NCBI RefSeq assembly: GCF_000227115.2
Contig: NC_016481.1
Location: 1,009,259 to 1,073,258 of the forward strand
Source of the DNA: Naumovozyma dairenensis CBS 421
Taxonomy: Eukaryota; Ascomycota; Saccharomycetes; Saccharomycetales; Saccharomycetaceae
Direction: 5' to 3'
Length of the DNA stretch: 64,000 bases
Both the position numbers and the translations under genes were made by a program. Positions 39,465 to 52,100 of the stretch are shown in pieces. The first letter of the stretch is position 1. Each line of letters opens with the position of its first letter. The notes beneath the pieces were generated by a model that saw only the letters and a program-made list of their open reading frames with translations, was not told where the DNA came from and did not search any database.

Positions 39465-40441
39465 ATGCTTAGGCGATCTATAAACACTCATTGGTCCGGT
39501 TCTTTAAGGTCATATATCTTACCTTCCCTTAAAACCTATCAGAAGGGAGCCCACTACCCGGGTTATATTCGTCCAAAGGGCTACAAACAGCATGGTTCGA
39601 TAGAGCGAAACACTACACTGAAATGCTAAACAATTTCACAAGGAGCCAAGGCAACACAAATGACAATAATTATTTGAGTCTAATCCAACAATTCAGTAAT
39701 ACTGTTACTAAGAGGGATGTCGTCAATTATGCCTCATTGTTATATAATTTGAATTTCGCATTTTCGTCACTGAAAGGATGTGATAGAGAATTGCCCAAGA
39801 TATTACGTGGTTCCGAATCACTACTTCAAATCCCGGACTTTTCCCAGGATATGGATGTTGCTCATAGTAAAAATAGTAATAATATCCTATCTCAAACCAA
39901 TAATGACACGTTTTGTAAAATCTTAGAATCATCATTTGGTTCCATTGAAGAATTCAAGACTTTGTTTATGAATTCTTGTTCAGCAATTTCAGGTGATGGG
40001 TTTACATGGTTAATTGCTAAAAGAAACTCGTCAAATATGATGATGGAATCATTAACAAATTCGAAAAACAATCTTGATAAATTGTTTGTGTTGAATACTT
40101 ACAATGCTGGATCTCCATACATTAATGATCGTTTGGAAATGATGAAAATGTTAGCAAACAAAGCTAACAAGATGCAAGAAGGGAAGATGGAGATGGAAAC
40201 CGATGATGTCAATTCGGAAAAAGTCCCCATATTTGAAGGGATGATGTCTGTGGAAGAAGCAAGAGAAACCCATTCTGTTGATGTCAAGGCTCAATACGTT
40301 CCATTGTTGGCAATAGATGGTTCGCCGAAGTCATGGCTAATGGATTATGGTGTGTTTGGTAAGGAACAATACCTTAACCATGTCTGGGATTCTATTGACT
40401 GGTATGTGGTCGCAAATAGACTTCCGAAGAGTGTTGAATAG
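39465..40441 (+). CDS. MRP1: MRP1, mitochondrial small-subunit protein mS43, with apparent frameshift
   Basis: Homologue of S. cerevisiae Mrp1 (YDR347W), a superoxide-dismutase-like fold that has lost metal binding and sits in the mitochondrial 37S subunit. The ATG at 39465 gives a presequence (MLRRSINTHW) and runs 42 codons to about 39590. There the frame changes: continuing codons WFDRAKHY and everything to the stop at 40441 lie in another frame. One missing base in AACAGCATGG explains it; with it the protein would be about 325 residues, near the 321 of S. cerevisiae. The downstream frame is well preserved, so a sequencing or assembly error is more likely than decay. An ATG at 39623 would start too late. 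Confidence 0.85.
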
Positions 40442-40660
40442 TCGGGGAGAACGTACTTATTTGAGAAAAAAGAAAGAGTAAAACGATTTCAAAGAAGTCT
40501 ATATTGGTAATCTATATATAAAGAAGAACTTCTTCATATCTTATCATGTAAATATGTAAATATATATAAGGAACAAAAAAAAGAATGTATGTCCGTGCGT
40601 TTGCGTCTTGTATCAAAAATTAATATTTCTTTGATCCTATGAATTCCTATAGTGGATCAC

Positions 40661-42154
40661 CTATTTTCTACCCACTTTTAAACTTTTCACTCTACTCAAT
40701 AGTTTTGAACCTGTTGATTTCTTTTTAGCGCTTGGATCAAAACGAACACCAAGATATACGTCTTCGTTATCATCTTGGTTCCCTATCACGCTGCCCATAT
40801 CAGCATTGTCACTTTGAGTTCTTGTTATTCTTGGTACATTACCGGTTGTTCTCATATTTCTAGTAGCAGCGCCACCACCACCATTGAACCTGCTCGTATT
40901 ATTATTACTATTACTATAATTCAGATCACTGTTATACCTGCTTGAACTATGAGTATTAGTTGTCATATTTCTACGCAAATTACCATTACTTGTTTTATTA
41001 TTATTATTACTATCGCGCATCCTATAAGAAATAGATTTATTTCTTTGTAATCCGGCATTATCCGAGTATCCGCCATCTACGGGAGCACCATCTAAGAACG
41101 TAGTGGAGCCTAAAGCACCCGTAATAGGTCCATGAACCAAAGTTGCTTTATTCTTGGCATCCATTTGTTTAAAATCTCCAATATTGGTTCTAATAGCGTC
41201 CTTTGTGGAGTTCCCACCTTTTAACTTATACAAATCATTATCATCATCCACATCGTCTCTTCCAAACACTTCATCCATAGCAGATTGTTTAGAAGACGCA
41301 CCACCAATGGTACTATTAGGTCCATCAACGGGGAAAGCCATTACAGGAGCTGCTTTGTTGTTTTTGTTTCTATGTGGAGTACATGCATCGAATGGTCCGT
41401 CATGATGGAATGATCCACCGAATAAGGCAGTGACGTCCATTTTATCGATGGTGTCTACATTTTTGGGCATTTTACTTTTACGTTTTTCTTTCTTTGATTG
41501 TGAGGTTGATTTCTTACGATCTGTAGTGCCACGTTCATGTTCACGGTCGCGATGATGATGACTGTGTGAGCGATGTGAACGGTGGGAGCGGTCAGAGCTG
41601 GATTTTTCTTGTGGGTAAATGTTATCTTTTGCTTTCTGACGTCCTGCTGCTTCCTCGTAGGAAGGTGGTGGGGGTATTGTGGGGTTGGAAGAGGGTATTG
41701 TTCTTTCTTCAGTTAGATATCTTTGTCTTAATCTTTCTTTTTCTTCAGTTGAAGTGGAAAAGTTATTTTTAGAAACAGATTGTGATGGTGGTGGGGGTGG
41801 TGGTGGAGCTTGTTGTTGACGTTGTGTGTTTCTGCCAATAGGTGGACTATCTGGGATTGATTCTAAATCATCTAAGAATGGGTTAGTTGAAGGTTGTTTT
41901 AAAACTCGAGGAGACAGGTGCCCACTTCTCGATGGTGAAGTTTGACCTCTTCCAATACCGTTGAAATCGTCATCAATATTATATGATCCAGAGAAACTTG
42001 AATGTGTGGAGTTACCAAGTTGAGAAGCTGCCCAGTCTTGAAATTGTTGATCGGCCTTGTATTGGTTCAAGCTCGGATCAGCAGCGGCTGTTCTAAATGG
42101 ATTTGTAGTAGAGAATGGTCTGCTACCTCCACCAGTATTTGATCTACCTTGCAT
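40661..42154 (-). CDS. PAL1: PAL1, endocytic coat / polar growth protein
   Basis: 497 residues (499 in S. cerevisiae YDR348C). The N-terminal part holds two NPF motifs (TTNPFR near residue 19 and STNPFLDDL near residue 91) that bind EH domains of endocytic proteins. Basic, His/Arg/Ser-rich and poly-Pro low-complexity segments follow, then the conserved Pal1 core around NVDTIDKMDVTALFGGSFHHDGPFD (residues about 230-255, described here by its key parts). The C-terminus is Asn/Ser-rich and basic. Pal1 is an early coat protein at endocytic sites; its ohnolog in S. cerevisiae is PAL2. MluI cell-cycle boxes lie about 600 bp upstream. Confidence 0.93.
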   Translation of the reverse strand: MQGRSNTGGGSRPFSTTNPFRTAAADPSLNQYKADQQFQDWAASQLGNSTHSSFSGSYNIDDDFNGIGRGQTSPSRSGHLSPRVLKQPSTNPFLDDLESIPDSPPIGRNTQRQQQAPPPPPPPSQSVSKNNFSTSTEEKERLRQRYLTEERTIPSSNPTIPPPPSYEEAAGRQKAKDNIYPQEKSSSDRSHRSHRSHSHHHRDREHERGTTDRKKSTSQSKKEKRKSKMPKNVDTIDKMDVTALFGGSFHHDGPFDACTPHRNKNNKAAPVMAFPVDGPNSTIGGASSKQSAMDEVFGRDDVDDDNDLYKLKGGNSTKDAIRTNIGDFKQMDAKNKATLVHGPITGALGSTTFLDGAPVDGGYSDNAGLQRNKSISYRMRDSNNNNKTSNGNLRRNMTTNTHSSSRYNSDLNYSNSNNNTSRFNGGGGAATRNMRTTGNVPRITRTQSDNADMGSVIGNQDDNEDVYLGVRFDPSAKKKSTGSKLLSRVKSLKVGRK

Positions 42155-43038
42155 ATTTGAATTCGAGATGTTCTTGTAGATATATTGTTGAATCAGTAGA
42201 TATAGATACCCTCTGATCTTACAGTGTTTAGTTGTACTATTAGTAAGTATGAATTAAAAAATCTGTATTCGAAATGGAAATTACACCTGGAGATTACACC
42301 TGGAGAAATAGGAAGCTAGTACTAAGTATAGTAGATGTGATTGTTGTATATATCTTCTCCAACCTAGAAAAAAAGAATGTTACTGTGTGAGTCTAGTTTG
42401 TAATTAACACTGGAGAGTGGTAAACAGGTATGTACGTAGATCAAAAAAATAGTGGAAGTAAAGGACACAAGAGTATGATTGAGTGATCAGACAGGTTATC
42501 TATCTGTCTATCTATCAACAACGGCAGCGGAGCCTCTCTAGAATGAATGATGTGCGTCTTTTTTCTTGTCATATTTCTCGCTGGGAATTTTTGCCATTTT
42601 AACAATTTCCCAAGTGGCTCTTCTCTGGAATTCTTAACAAGGAAAAGAAAAGGAAAATTTGTTTCCCTCGAGGCGTGTTCCCTACCCGTTGTATGTGTGG
42701 AGGGTAGATAATCGTTGACGACTCTAAAAAACGTGGAGCCCCTCTCTTTCACGCGTTTACGCGTTTACGCGTAAACGCGTGTTATTTGTCTTACTCAGTG
42801 GAGAGCGCAAATGTATGTACGTAATGCTATTAAATTAATAGGAACCCTGTAAAAAAAGGACCCACAGTTCAGACTCCAGCGGAGGAATAACTTTACCTAA
42901 CGAATGAATTAGAGGTAGGAAGCATTTTGCAAGCTGGATGCATCGTTTATTAATACTAACACTACCGTATTATATGAGTATATTTATATACATGTCCGTA
43001 TATCTGTATGTGTGTATGTGTTTAGACTAGTCGCGGAG
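42155..43038. other. intergenic upstream of PAL1
   Basis: 884 bp between PAL1 and the 3' end of YPS7. It holds a direct repeat of ATTACACCTGGAGA (about 42280-42306), a CTAT/CTGT run (about 42497-42517) and the MCB array described separately. No gene is visible; the 103-codon ORF at 42441-42752 is unsupported. Confidence 0.5.
42751..42780. promoter_or_regulatory. four MluI cell-cycle boxes in phase
   Basis: ACGCGT occurs four times at 42751, 42759, 42767 and 42775, exactly 8 bp apart, the spacers being TT, TT and AA so that the array is partly palindromic. ACGCGT is the binding site of MBF (Mbp1-Swi6), which drives G1/S transcription. The only promoter near is that of PAL1, about 600 bp away. 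Confidence 0.6.
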
Positions 43039-44868
43039 TTACAGGAACAAATTTAAGAAAAATCCAGATACCAGTACCACGAGCATAGTTAATGTACAAC
43101 GTTGAAGACCAGACGGGCTTCCCATTGCGCTCATAGTATATTGTGCATCTGTAGAATTATCCATTGCTGTAACGACAAAACTATCAAAATGTGTCGTTGA
43201 ACTTCTTGTAGTCGCACTGGACGTTGATGTTACATAAAATGATCTTCCTGGTCCAACAACGATCCCATTAGAATATACAGATGCAGTATATGGTCCTGGA
43301 ATGGCAACTCGTTTTGAAGACACTGTTGATGCAAATAACCTCGTATAAACTTTTGACATATTCAAAGATGTCGCATATGGTATATAACCAGATGAAATCG
43401 CCAACACCCCACTTGAAGAGGACGACCTTCTGGTGGCAATAGTAGTAATACTTGCATTTATGGTGTTGTTATTTGAATTTGCCCTTTTCACTAATCCAGA
43501 TGCAAAGGTGAAGTCTTCTTCTTCATCGAGTACATTTTCCTTAGCCTGTAACTCTTCTTCTTGCGTGGCTTGTGCAATCGCAATATTATTACCGTCTAAA
43601 TCAACAGCCATATAAACATGTTTAAGGAATGGTCTACCCAATATATTATACCCAGTCATTTGATTAGAGAAAATTTTCAAATAACATGCTTCATCTCCTG
43701 TTGAAAAATGCATCGAGGTGTTGGTGGAAGAATCATAAGTGGTACCTAAAAGATCAGTTAAAGGTACTCGAATGGAGACATCTTGGAAGGTAAAATCAAG
43801 TGTAGCATGTTGGTTGGCTATATTACATGGTACTAACCATCTCTCTAAGGATTCCACATACATAGCTCCAATTTGAATGGCTACTTGAATAATCATATTC
43901 AATGGTAAATATGTACTTGTATAAGTAGAATCCAAAAACACTGGTTCTAAGAAATCCTTAGAAGTAACATTTGCCATTTCACCGCTCTTAGAAACAACAT
44001 AAATCGGGCCCATAGGTATAATTGGATAACCAATCGTTTCCGTGGCACTATCTGATTCCAATGCTGGTAACATTTCAAATTGTAAGAAGGACCCCGTAAA
44101 TAGCGTAGGGTCAACAGCACCTAGTATTAATTTCCCAAAGGAAGATGTGACAGAATTTTGAACACGAGTTCCGTTGTAAGTTTGATTCATTGCTAACCAT
44201 AAAGAATATGAATGACTATCTATCAAATTAGTTTGATACAATCTATCCAAAAAGTCATAAGAGTTATCGAAATTGGAACTATCAATATCTGTACCTGTTC
44301 CTGTAATTTTACCTGATAAACCTAATGAACCCATTGCATATGGAACTGTATCATCTGCGTTTATAAATGAGACATTCGAAACTCCAAGATAATTAGTTCC
44401 CAAGTTTATTAGTCCTTTATTATTTTTGGTGTTGTAAGTGGAGTGAGCATATGCTGTATTAACGTCCACATTAGTGAAATTCATCATATCGATAACATGT
44501 GTCCCATTAATTTCCGATTGGTCAATGAACGCCATATGATATGTTCTATTAGGGTTGATACAAATAGCTGATGTGGATTCTTTCACGTAATAAAGAGAAC
44601 CACTCAAACATCCGCTATTCAGACGATTACATTGTAAATCTTGACTTCCTGAGAGTAACCAAGTGTATGGTTGGGATGTATCAATCATTAATTCTTGCTG
44701 TTGTTCTGGTGTACCCATAGTAATATTGATGTAGTATATTCCAGATCCTGTAGTCCCAATGTTAATTGTTGGGAAAGGTTTTTCGATGCTAGAAGTTGCT
44801 GTTGTGGCACATAGTGTCCTTCGAAATATTAATGATGATATTAATATTAGATATGATATTAGGTACAT
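43039..44868 (-). CDS. YPS7: YPS7, GPI-anchored aspartyl protease (yapsin)
   Basis: 609 residues (596 in S. cerevisiae YDR349C). A signal peptide (residues 1-20) precedes a pepsin-like fold. The first catalytic motif is DTSQ (D63) instead of the usual DTGS, and the second is DSTY (D313) instead of DTGT/DSGT, both typical of how far Yps7 has drifted. Many N-glycosylation sequons, a Ser/Thr-rich stalk and a C-terminal hydrophobic tail (LTMLVVLVSGFFLNLFL) give a GPI-anchored cell-surface protein, a substrate of the GPI8 transamidase. Catalytic activity is uncertain given the altered motifs. Confidence 0.93.
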   Translation of the reverse strand: MYLISYLILISSLIFRRTLCATTATSSIEKPFPTINIGTTGSGIYYINITMGTPEQQQELMIDTSQPYTWLLSGSQDLQCNRLNSGCLSGSLYYVKESTSAICINPNRTYHMAFIDQSEINGTHVIDMMNFTNVDVNTAYAHSTYNTKNNKGLINLGTNYLGVSNVSFINADDTVPYAMGSLGLSGKITGTGTDIDSSNFDNSYDFLDRLYQTNLIDSHSYSLWLAMNQTYNGTRVQNSVTSSFGKLILGAVDPTLFTGSFLQFEMLPALESDSATETIGYPIIPMGPIYVVSKSGEMANVTSKDFLEPVFLDSTYTSTYLPLNMIIQVAIQIGAMYVESLERWLVPCNIANQHATLDFTFQDVSIRVPLTDLLGTTYDSSTNTSMHFSTGDEACYLKIFSNQMTGYNILGRPFLKHVYMAVDLDGNNIAIAQATQEEELQAKENVLDEEEDFTFASGLVKRANSNNNTINASITTIATRRSSSSSGVLAISSGYIPYATSLNMSKVYTRLFASTVSSKRVAIPGPYTASVYSNGIVVGPGRSFYVTSTSSATTRSSTTHFDSFVVTAMDNSTDAQYTMSAMGSPSGLQRCTLTMLVVLVSGFFLNLFL

Positions 44869-46148
44869 TTTTTCCTTCTTCTTGTTTTATGTGTGCTATT
44901 GTCGACTAAAATGTAATTTATTTTTTATATTGGAATATGAACTAATCTATTGTATGCTGCAGCTCCCGAAAAAATAGATATATGATCAGGTTTCTCTTGA
45001 CAAGTTTTTAGAGAATGATAGGATTTAAAATTGGTTTTTTCTTATCCTTCTCAGCTAGCAATTTGTTTTGACAGTTTTATTTCGCGATAACAAAAGTGTC
45101 TCGATAGAATAAATGAGATTAGGTCTTGGTTCTCTAACAAAGTAACGTTTGCTTCCTCTTATAGTCGATGTATATGCTCAGAGCACGAGGAACATGTCTC
45201 TGCTGTTTGCCAAGCCTTTGTGACAATCTCGAGTTTACAATCATCGTATAAAATATGAATGATATTAATAGGCTATTATGAAGTTACGTAATTTTTCCAT
45301 TTTTAGTTTTTCGAGGCATCTTGAGGAAAACAAGCTAATTGACCCGCACGTACCTGGAGGGTAGAATATTCGTGAAGTTGACTCAAGTTAACCGTCGAAT
45401 TGTATTAAACCTGTGAAGCAAGTAAAATAATCTTTCGGAAGCAGCTATTCTTCCAAACAACTAACAGAGTATCTACAACATATTTTTTTTAGATACTTTG
45501 GGCAAAGAAAATTTCACTTTTAGTTAGGAAATCATTTTAACAAGTAGCACGTATTATATACAGTAATTTCATTCTCTACCTTCCAATGATGTTCTTCTCG
45601 AAATAGTTTTGCACAAAAAAAAGCTATATGCTAGAGTTCTTTTCGGATGTTACTAGCCACTTCGTTAATATTTGGTACCATTATATAAGTGAATAACGTA
45701 AAACTAGTTAGCTGCAAGATCTAAAGGATATTCATTTACTTCACAGAACTGAAGACAGCCGCCCAAGTCGCTCATTATCGGGGATTTTCCTGATTAGGAA
45801 ACAGGGCACGTGACCTGCCTATTTTCCGATACTAGAGACCATATTTCCATGTTTTCTACATTTTCGGGTTTTCTTGAAATTTCACGTCTTCTTCGGTAAA
45901 GATACCAGTTGGCGATGAATACTGAGGTGAAATTTCACTTATTTGAACTGAAGTAAACAATAACAGGAGCGGTCAAAAACTCACATCTACAAGACTTTAA
46001 AGCTGTTTCAGAGACATATAGACACATTCCTAAGTTACTGTTCTTCTTCTTAATATCAATATCTCAATCGATTCTAAGAACGGACACTGTTTGCGTGTCT
46101 TTAAAATCCTTATACTGTACAATAAAAACTAAGAGGTAATCAACCATC
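44869..46148. other. divergent YPS7-TRA1 intergenic
   Basis: 1.28 kb without a visible gene. An E-box GGCACGTGAC (45806-45815) stands about 340 bp before TRA1. The place joins a chromosome IV-type gene to a chromosome VIII-type gene. Confidence 0.5.
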
Positions 46149-49100
46149 ATGTCGCTCTCTGAGCAGCTGGAACAATTCTCAAAAAGATTCAGTGATGAAT
46201 CAACCTCACTACAAGAAAAACATTCCATCATATCCGGAATATGTGATGTTTTAGAATTGATCGTCTTACCAGATGATTACGCCCTCTTCATAGAGAAATT
46301 GGTCCCGGTATTGTTGAATCAATTGAAAACGATTAAAATTTCATTCGATGAAACTTCCAATGAAAATAAGTTGAGAAATTCAATTCTTAACGTTCTTAAC
46401 AGATATTTGGTAAATCAACCTTCAGAATCACAACTCTTCTATATCGTAGATACATTGACGGAAACTTTACCTAAGGAAAATGATGAAAATGGTGTATTAT
46501 GTATGAGAATATTAACTGCACTTTTCAAAGCATTTAAAAACTTACTAGTAGACAAAGTGGAACAATTCGTTAAAATCATCATTCAAATTTATGAAAATTC
46601 ACCAGAATTGATTAGACGTGAATTCGATACAAACATTTCCAACGAATCATCAAGATCTCCATCCATAGAAGATGATAAATACGAACAACTCTTGGATCCA
46701 ATTGAAAATGACAACCAAGGCCAAGACCAAGACAATGATACCATTATTAAAAACTCAAATGGAAAGACCACCACCACAACAGTAACTAACGACCAACAAC
46801 CAGTGGAAACATCTTTAAACAAGAAATTAAGACCAACATTATTCTCTTTAAAAATTTTGGCAGAATGCCCCATTACAATGGTAACTTTATATTCTTCTTA
46901 CAAGCAATTAACAGGAACATCACTCCTGTGCTTTACTCCTCTCGTAATGGACCTTTTGAAAATTGAAATTCCCCAACAAAAAACAGCTCGTGAACAAGCA
47001 GAATCACAAGGAAACCGATACACATCTGTCTCTCCCGAGATCAAAAGCAGAGAAATATACTGCGAATTCATTCGAGCACAAATCAAAGCAACCTCCTTTT
47101 TAGCGTACGTATTCATCAGAGGTTACGCACCTGATTTCTTACAAAATCATGCAGAATTCGTTCCAGATTTAATCATTAGATTATTACAAGATTGTCCTTC
47201 TGAATTGGCTTCTGCAAGGAAGGAATTATTGCATGCAACGAGACATATCCTCTCCACAAATTATAAGACTCTCTTCTTACCTAAATTGGATTATTTGTTC
47301 GATGAAGATGTGTTGATTGGGAATGGGTTTACAACTCATGAAATCTTGAGACCATTGGCTTATAGTACTGTGGCTGATTTCATTCATAATATAAGAAGTG
47401 AACTAACTTTGGATGACGTGGAGAAGACAATTAAGTTATATACGGGGTATTTATTAGATGAATCGTTGGCTTTAACTGTGCAGATTATGAGTGCAAAATT
47501 ATTATTGAATTTGGTGGAGAGGATTTTGAAATTGGGGAAGGAAAATCCTCAAGAAGCCCCAAGAGCTAAGAAATTGTTAATGGTTATTATTAATTCTTAT
47601 CTACATCGTTTCAAAATACTTAATAGAGATTATCATTCTATACATAGACTGCATAAAAAATGTGAAAAGAAAAAGATGTTAAAATTGAAAAATATGAAAA
47701 ATGAAGTCGGGGCTGAGAAAATTGATCCAGATACATATATGAAAGAAGTGTTTCATATTGATCTTGAGAGTTTTGATCCATCTTTTGGAAATAGCAAACA
47801 GGTTAAAAAAGAAAATACAGATGCGGAAAAAAATGACGATGTAAATATGGACTGTAACGAGGACATTCCAACTTCTTTCTTTGAGATAAAAGAACATGCT
47901 CCAATTTTGTTGGCTCCTGCCTCTACAGGGGATCCCGTCAAAGATTCATTTTATTTATATAGGACGTTAATGTCCTTTTTGAAAACTATAATCCATGATC
48001 TAAAAGTTTTCAATCCACCATCCAATGAATATACAACTATTAATCCAAAAATATGGTTATCTGTTTCAAGAGTTTTCTCATACGAGGAAGTCGTCATGTT
48101 CAGAGATTTAGTCCATGAATGTATAATTGGTTTGAAATTTTTCGCAGACGAAAGTGAACAAGCAAAAGTAACATCAAAGAAACATTTCGATATTGCATCA
48201 CCTAGTCTTCCTGTACCAACAACAAAGGATGGTCGTGAACTAATGGATTATTTAGCATTTATGTTAATGCAACTCGATAGTTCTACTTTCAATGAGATCC
48301 TTGAAGCAGAAATTGGATTCATTTATGATAGAATGTTAGAGGATCCAAGTATTTTGCATTTGGCGCAATCATTTTTAACTAACGAAATGACATCGCCAAA
48401 TTTCTGTTCTATTGTACTAAGATTCTTGAGAAAAAAATTAGAAACTTTAGGAAATGCCAGCGTTAACGAATCCAATGTTCTTATCCGTCTGTTTAAATTG
48501 TCAGTCATGTCTGTAAACATATTTCCTAACACTAACGAGCTTGTATTATTACCTCATTTGAACCCATTGATTTTAGATTCATTGAAGTTCTCAACTACTA
48601 CGGAAGAACCATTAGTCTATTTCTACTTAATCAGAACCTTATTCAGAAGTATCGGTGGTGGTAGATTTGAAAATCTGTACAGAACCATTAAACCAATATT
48701 ACAAGTCTTACTTCAGTCATTGAATGAGCTTATTATCACAGCCCGTCTTCCACATGAACGTGAACTTTACGTCGAGTTATGTATAACTGTTCCTGTACGT
48801 CTCAGTGTTTTGGCTCCATATTTACCATATCTTATGAAACCAATTGTGTATGCTTTGAAAGGTTATCCAGAATTGGTGTCACAAGGGTTAAGAACGTTAG
48901 AGCTATGTATAGACAATCTCACGTCAGAATATTTTGATCCAATAATAGAACCTGTCATTGATGAAATTACGAAATCCTTGTTCAAACTATTACAGCCTCA
49001 GCCATTCAACCATACCATTAGTCATACGACTGTCAAAATTTTAGGTAAATTGGGAGGAAGAAACCGTAGATTCCTTCAACCACCATCAGATTTGAAGTCA

Positions 49101-52100
49101 GAAACTGAATTGGATATCGAAATCGACGCACTCTTCAAAGTGAATGGATTCGCAGAAGATGTGCCCTTATCTATTACTCCGGGTATAACATCAGCTTTAG
49201 AAATAATGGAGGATTACAGAATTGGTATCCATTATAAGAAAAGTGCGTTCAAATATCTAAGTTCTATCCTATTGTTAATCTTGAAATCATCAGTACAGTT
49301 TCCAGATGATTTCGACAAAATTATTACTCAAGCTTCAAATATTCCATTGAAAGAAAAAGTCGATATTGTTTCCAATTTTGAGCAATTACCAACATTCAAC
49401 AGAGACCTATTTACTAAACAAGAAAAATTATTAACACGTCTGATAGAGATAGTATTCTTTGCAACATCGATAGATGAGTTGAAGGATGACGCTAAAACGT
49501 TAATGTCACATATTGTTGACCATTTCTGTTTACTACAAACTTCAAATACTGTTGTAAATAAATTGAACTATACGAATATGTTCAACATAGACGTGAAACA
49601 ACCAGAGGTATCAATAAATAGCAATGTTCTAGTCGACGCTTTGTCAAACTCATTATCATGCTATATTAAAGATGTCCAACAATCAGCAATCGATGCAGTT
49701 AAGCAAATATACGAAAGGAGTGCATTGATTTATAACGAGGAGCTATTATTTACTCATTCATTATTATTTGATTTGATGAATCAATTCATGCATTTCTGCT
49801 ACAAGGAATCATTTTATGACAAGAACACTGGTATACTAGGTATCAGAACATTACTACAAGACATAAAACCGCCTCTTGAACTTCTCAAGCGTTTACAACC
49901 CGAATTAGTAGCATGCTTTTTATTTGTTCTGAAAGATACCATGACTGAAGCACCAGTCACCATAACGAATGATGCCCAAGAATCCTTGATTGACTTATTG
50001 AAAACAACCTGTGCCGATGTAACCCAAGAAAAACTAACTTCCAAATATCTACAGAATTCTTTAACCGATATTGTCTGTGAATTAAGTAATCCAAATGCAA
50101 GGGTTAGAGAAGCATGTCAGCTTTGTTTAAAGACCCTTCATGAGCTAACCAATATTCCAATTGTTGATTTAATGGAGCACTCTAAAAATTTCTTACTATC
50201 ACCAATTTTTGCTAAACCTCTAAGAGCTCTATCATTCACTATGCAAATAGGTAATATTGATGCTGTTGCATACTGTATGGGTTTACCTAATTCATTTCTT
50301 GTTTTCAATGAAGAATTATTCAGACTACTACAGGAAGTCATTGTTCTTGCTGATGCCGAAGATGAGTCGTTATCATCTCTACAAAGAGTCACTGAATATA
50401 AAACATCTGAGCAGTTAATACAATTAAGAGTATCATGCATAAAGTTATTGGCTCTCTCCTTAAAGAACAAAGTCTTCGCCTCAGCACAGCAAGGAAATTT
50501 GAGAATAAGAGTGCTAGCTGTATTTTTCAAGACTATGCTGAATAACTCGCCAAAAATTATCGACTCAACATACGAAGCTTTGAAAACTGCTCTCGAGGAA
50601 AATCCAAAATTACCCAAAGAATTGCTACAAAACGGGTTAAAACCTATGCTAATGAATCTCTCCGACCATCAGAAATTGTCTGTTCCAGGACTAAAGGCAC
50701 TTTCAAGGCTTTTGGAGTTACTGATTGCTTATTTCAAAGTTGAAATTGGGAAAAAGCTCTTAGATCATCTTTCAGCATGGTGTCGTCTTGAAGTTTTAGA
50801 TACAATGTTTGGTCAAGATATTATGGATCAAACTCCAATTAAAATCATTACAAGTATCGTTAATGTATTTTATCTTCTACCACCTAAGGCAGATATATTT
50901 TTAAACGATTTATTCCTGAAAGTTATGGTATTGGAAAGAAAACTAAGAATTCAACTAGATTCTCCTTTCCGTCTTCCATTGGCCAAATATATGAATAGAT
51001 TCCATACTTCCGTGATGGATTATTTGAAGGACCGCCTCGGTTTAAGACAAGTGATTTTGTTTATGTGCGATATCATCCAATTACCAGAAGCAAAAGATCT
51101 TAGCGATGATTTTGAGAAAAATATGGGTAATTTTTTCGAATACTACATGTCTAATATCCCTTCAAATCAGGTCAGGGTAGTCAGTTTCTTTGCAAACACA
51201 ACAGATCTGTTTGATACTTTGATTAAAGTCCGAGGTATGGACTGGTTGAGAAGTCAAAGAGAAATGGTGTTCAAACTGAAAGACATGCTTACTTTAACGA
51301 TGAAAACTATACGGGAGAATAAATTCTATATAGACGATTTATTATTGGGTCAAACTATCGAGAAGTTCCAAGCCTTTTATTTGAAATTTGTTGAATTTTA
51401 TCCATCTGAGAAACAACTATTTTTCGACTTCCTTACCTTCCTGTTACACAATAAGATCAAATTGTCTGATGGAGTTTTCAATTTCATCTTTAAAAACATA
51501 ATATCCTCTCCGGACGTAGATGAACAAAACAAATACCTCCATGCTGCTCTTTCCGTTGCGCTTTCCCAAGATTTGCAAGTGAATATCTTTTTCGCGAGAA
51601 ATATTATCAACGCGACGTTAATATATGAAGGTGTTAAGACAAATAGTTTGCTGAAATTCTGCAAGAATGATATTAAACCAGATTGGTTAGATTTAATATA
51701 TAATCGTATCTGGACATCGAAAAATGGTATGTTATTAGATTGTGTAGATGGAGAGTATGATATTTACAGATTCGAATTGTTACAATTATCAGATATTCTA
51801 ATTAAGTGGATGCCTTCAGTGCTTTCTGAAATGAAAAAAGATATCATTAAGTTTAATTGGCACTTTATCAAGCTTGAAGATACCCTCGTGAAGCAGACAG
51901 CGTATCTAGTGACATCAAATTTCATATTACAGTATGATTTCCCACTTAAGGTTATTACTCAAATATTTGTTGCGCTCCTACGTTGCCCGCCTACAGAGGC
52001 ACGCTTTATTGTCAGACAATCATTAGATATAATGGCACCGGTTATCAGCAGGAAAATGTCGAAGGAAGGTACTCCTAATGAATGGGTCAATTGGGTCAAG

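Noticed and set aside
45806..45815. CDEI-like CACGTGAC as a possible point centromere upstream of TRA1
   Set aside because: The adjacent 80-100 bp on either side are not AT-only and no CDEIII-like TTTCCGAA core follows at the right distance. It is better read as a Cbf1-type E-box.
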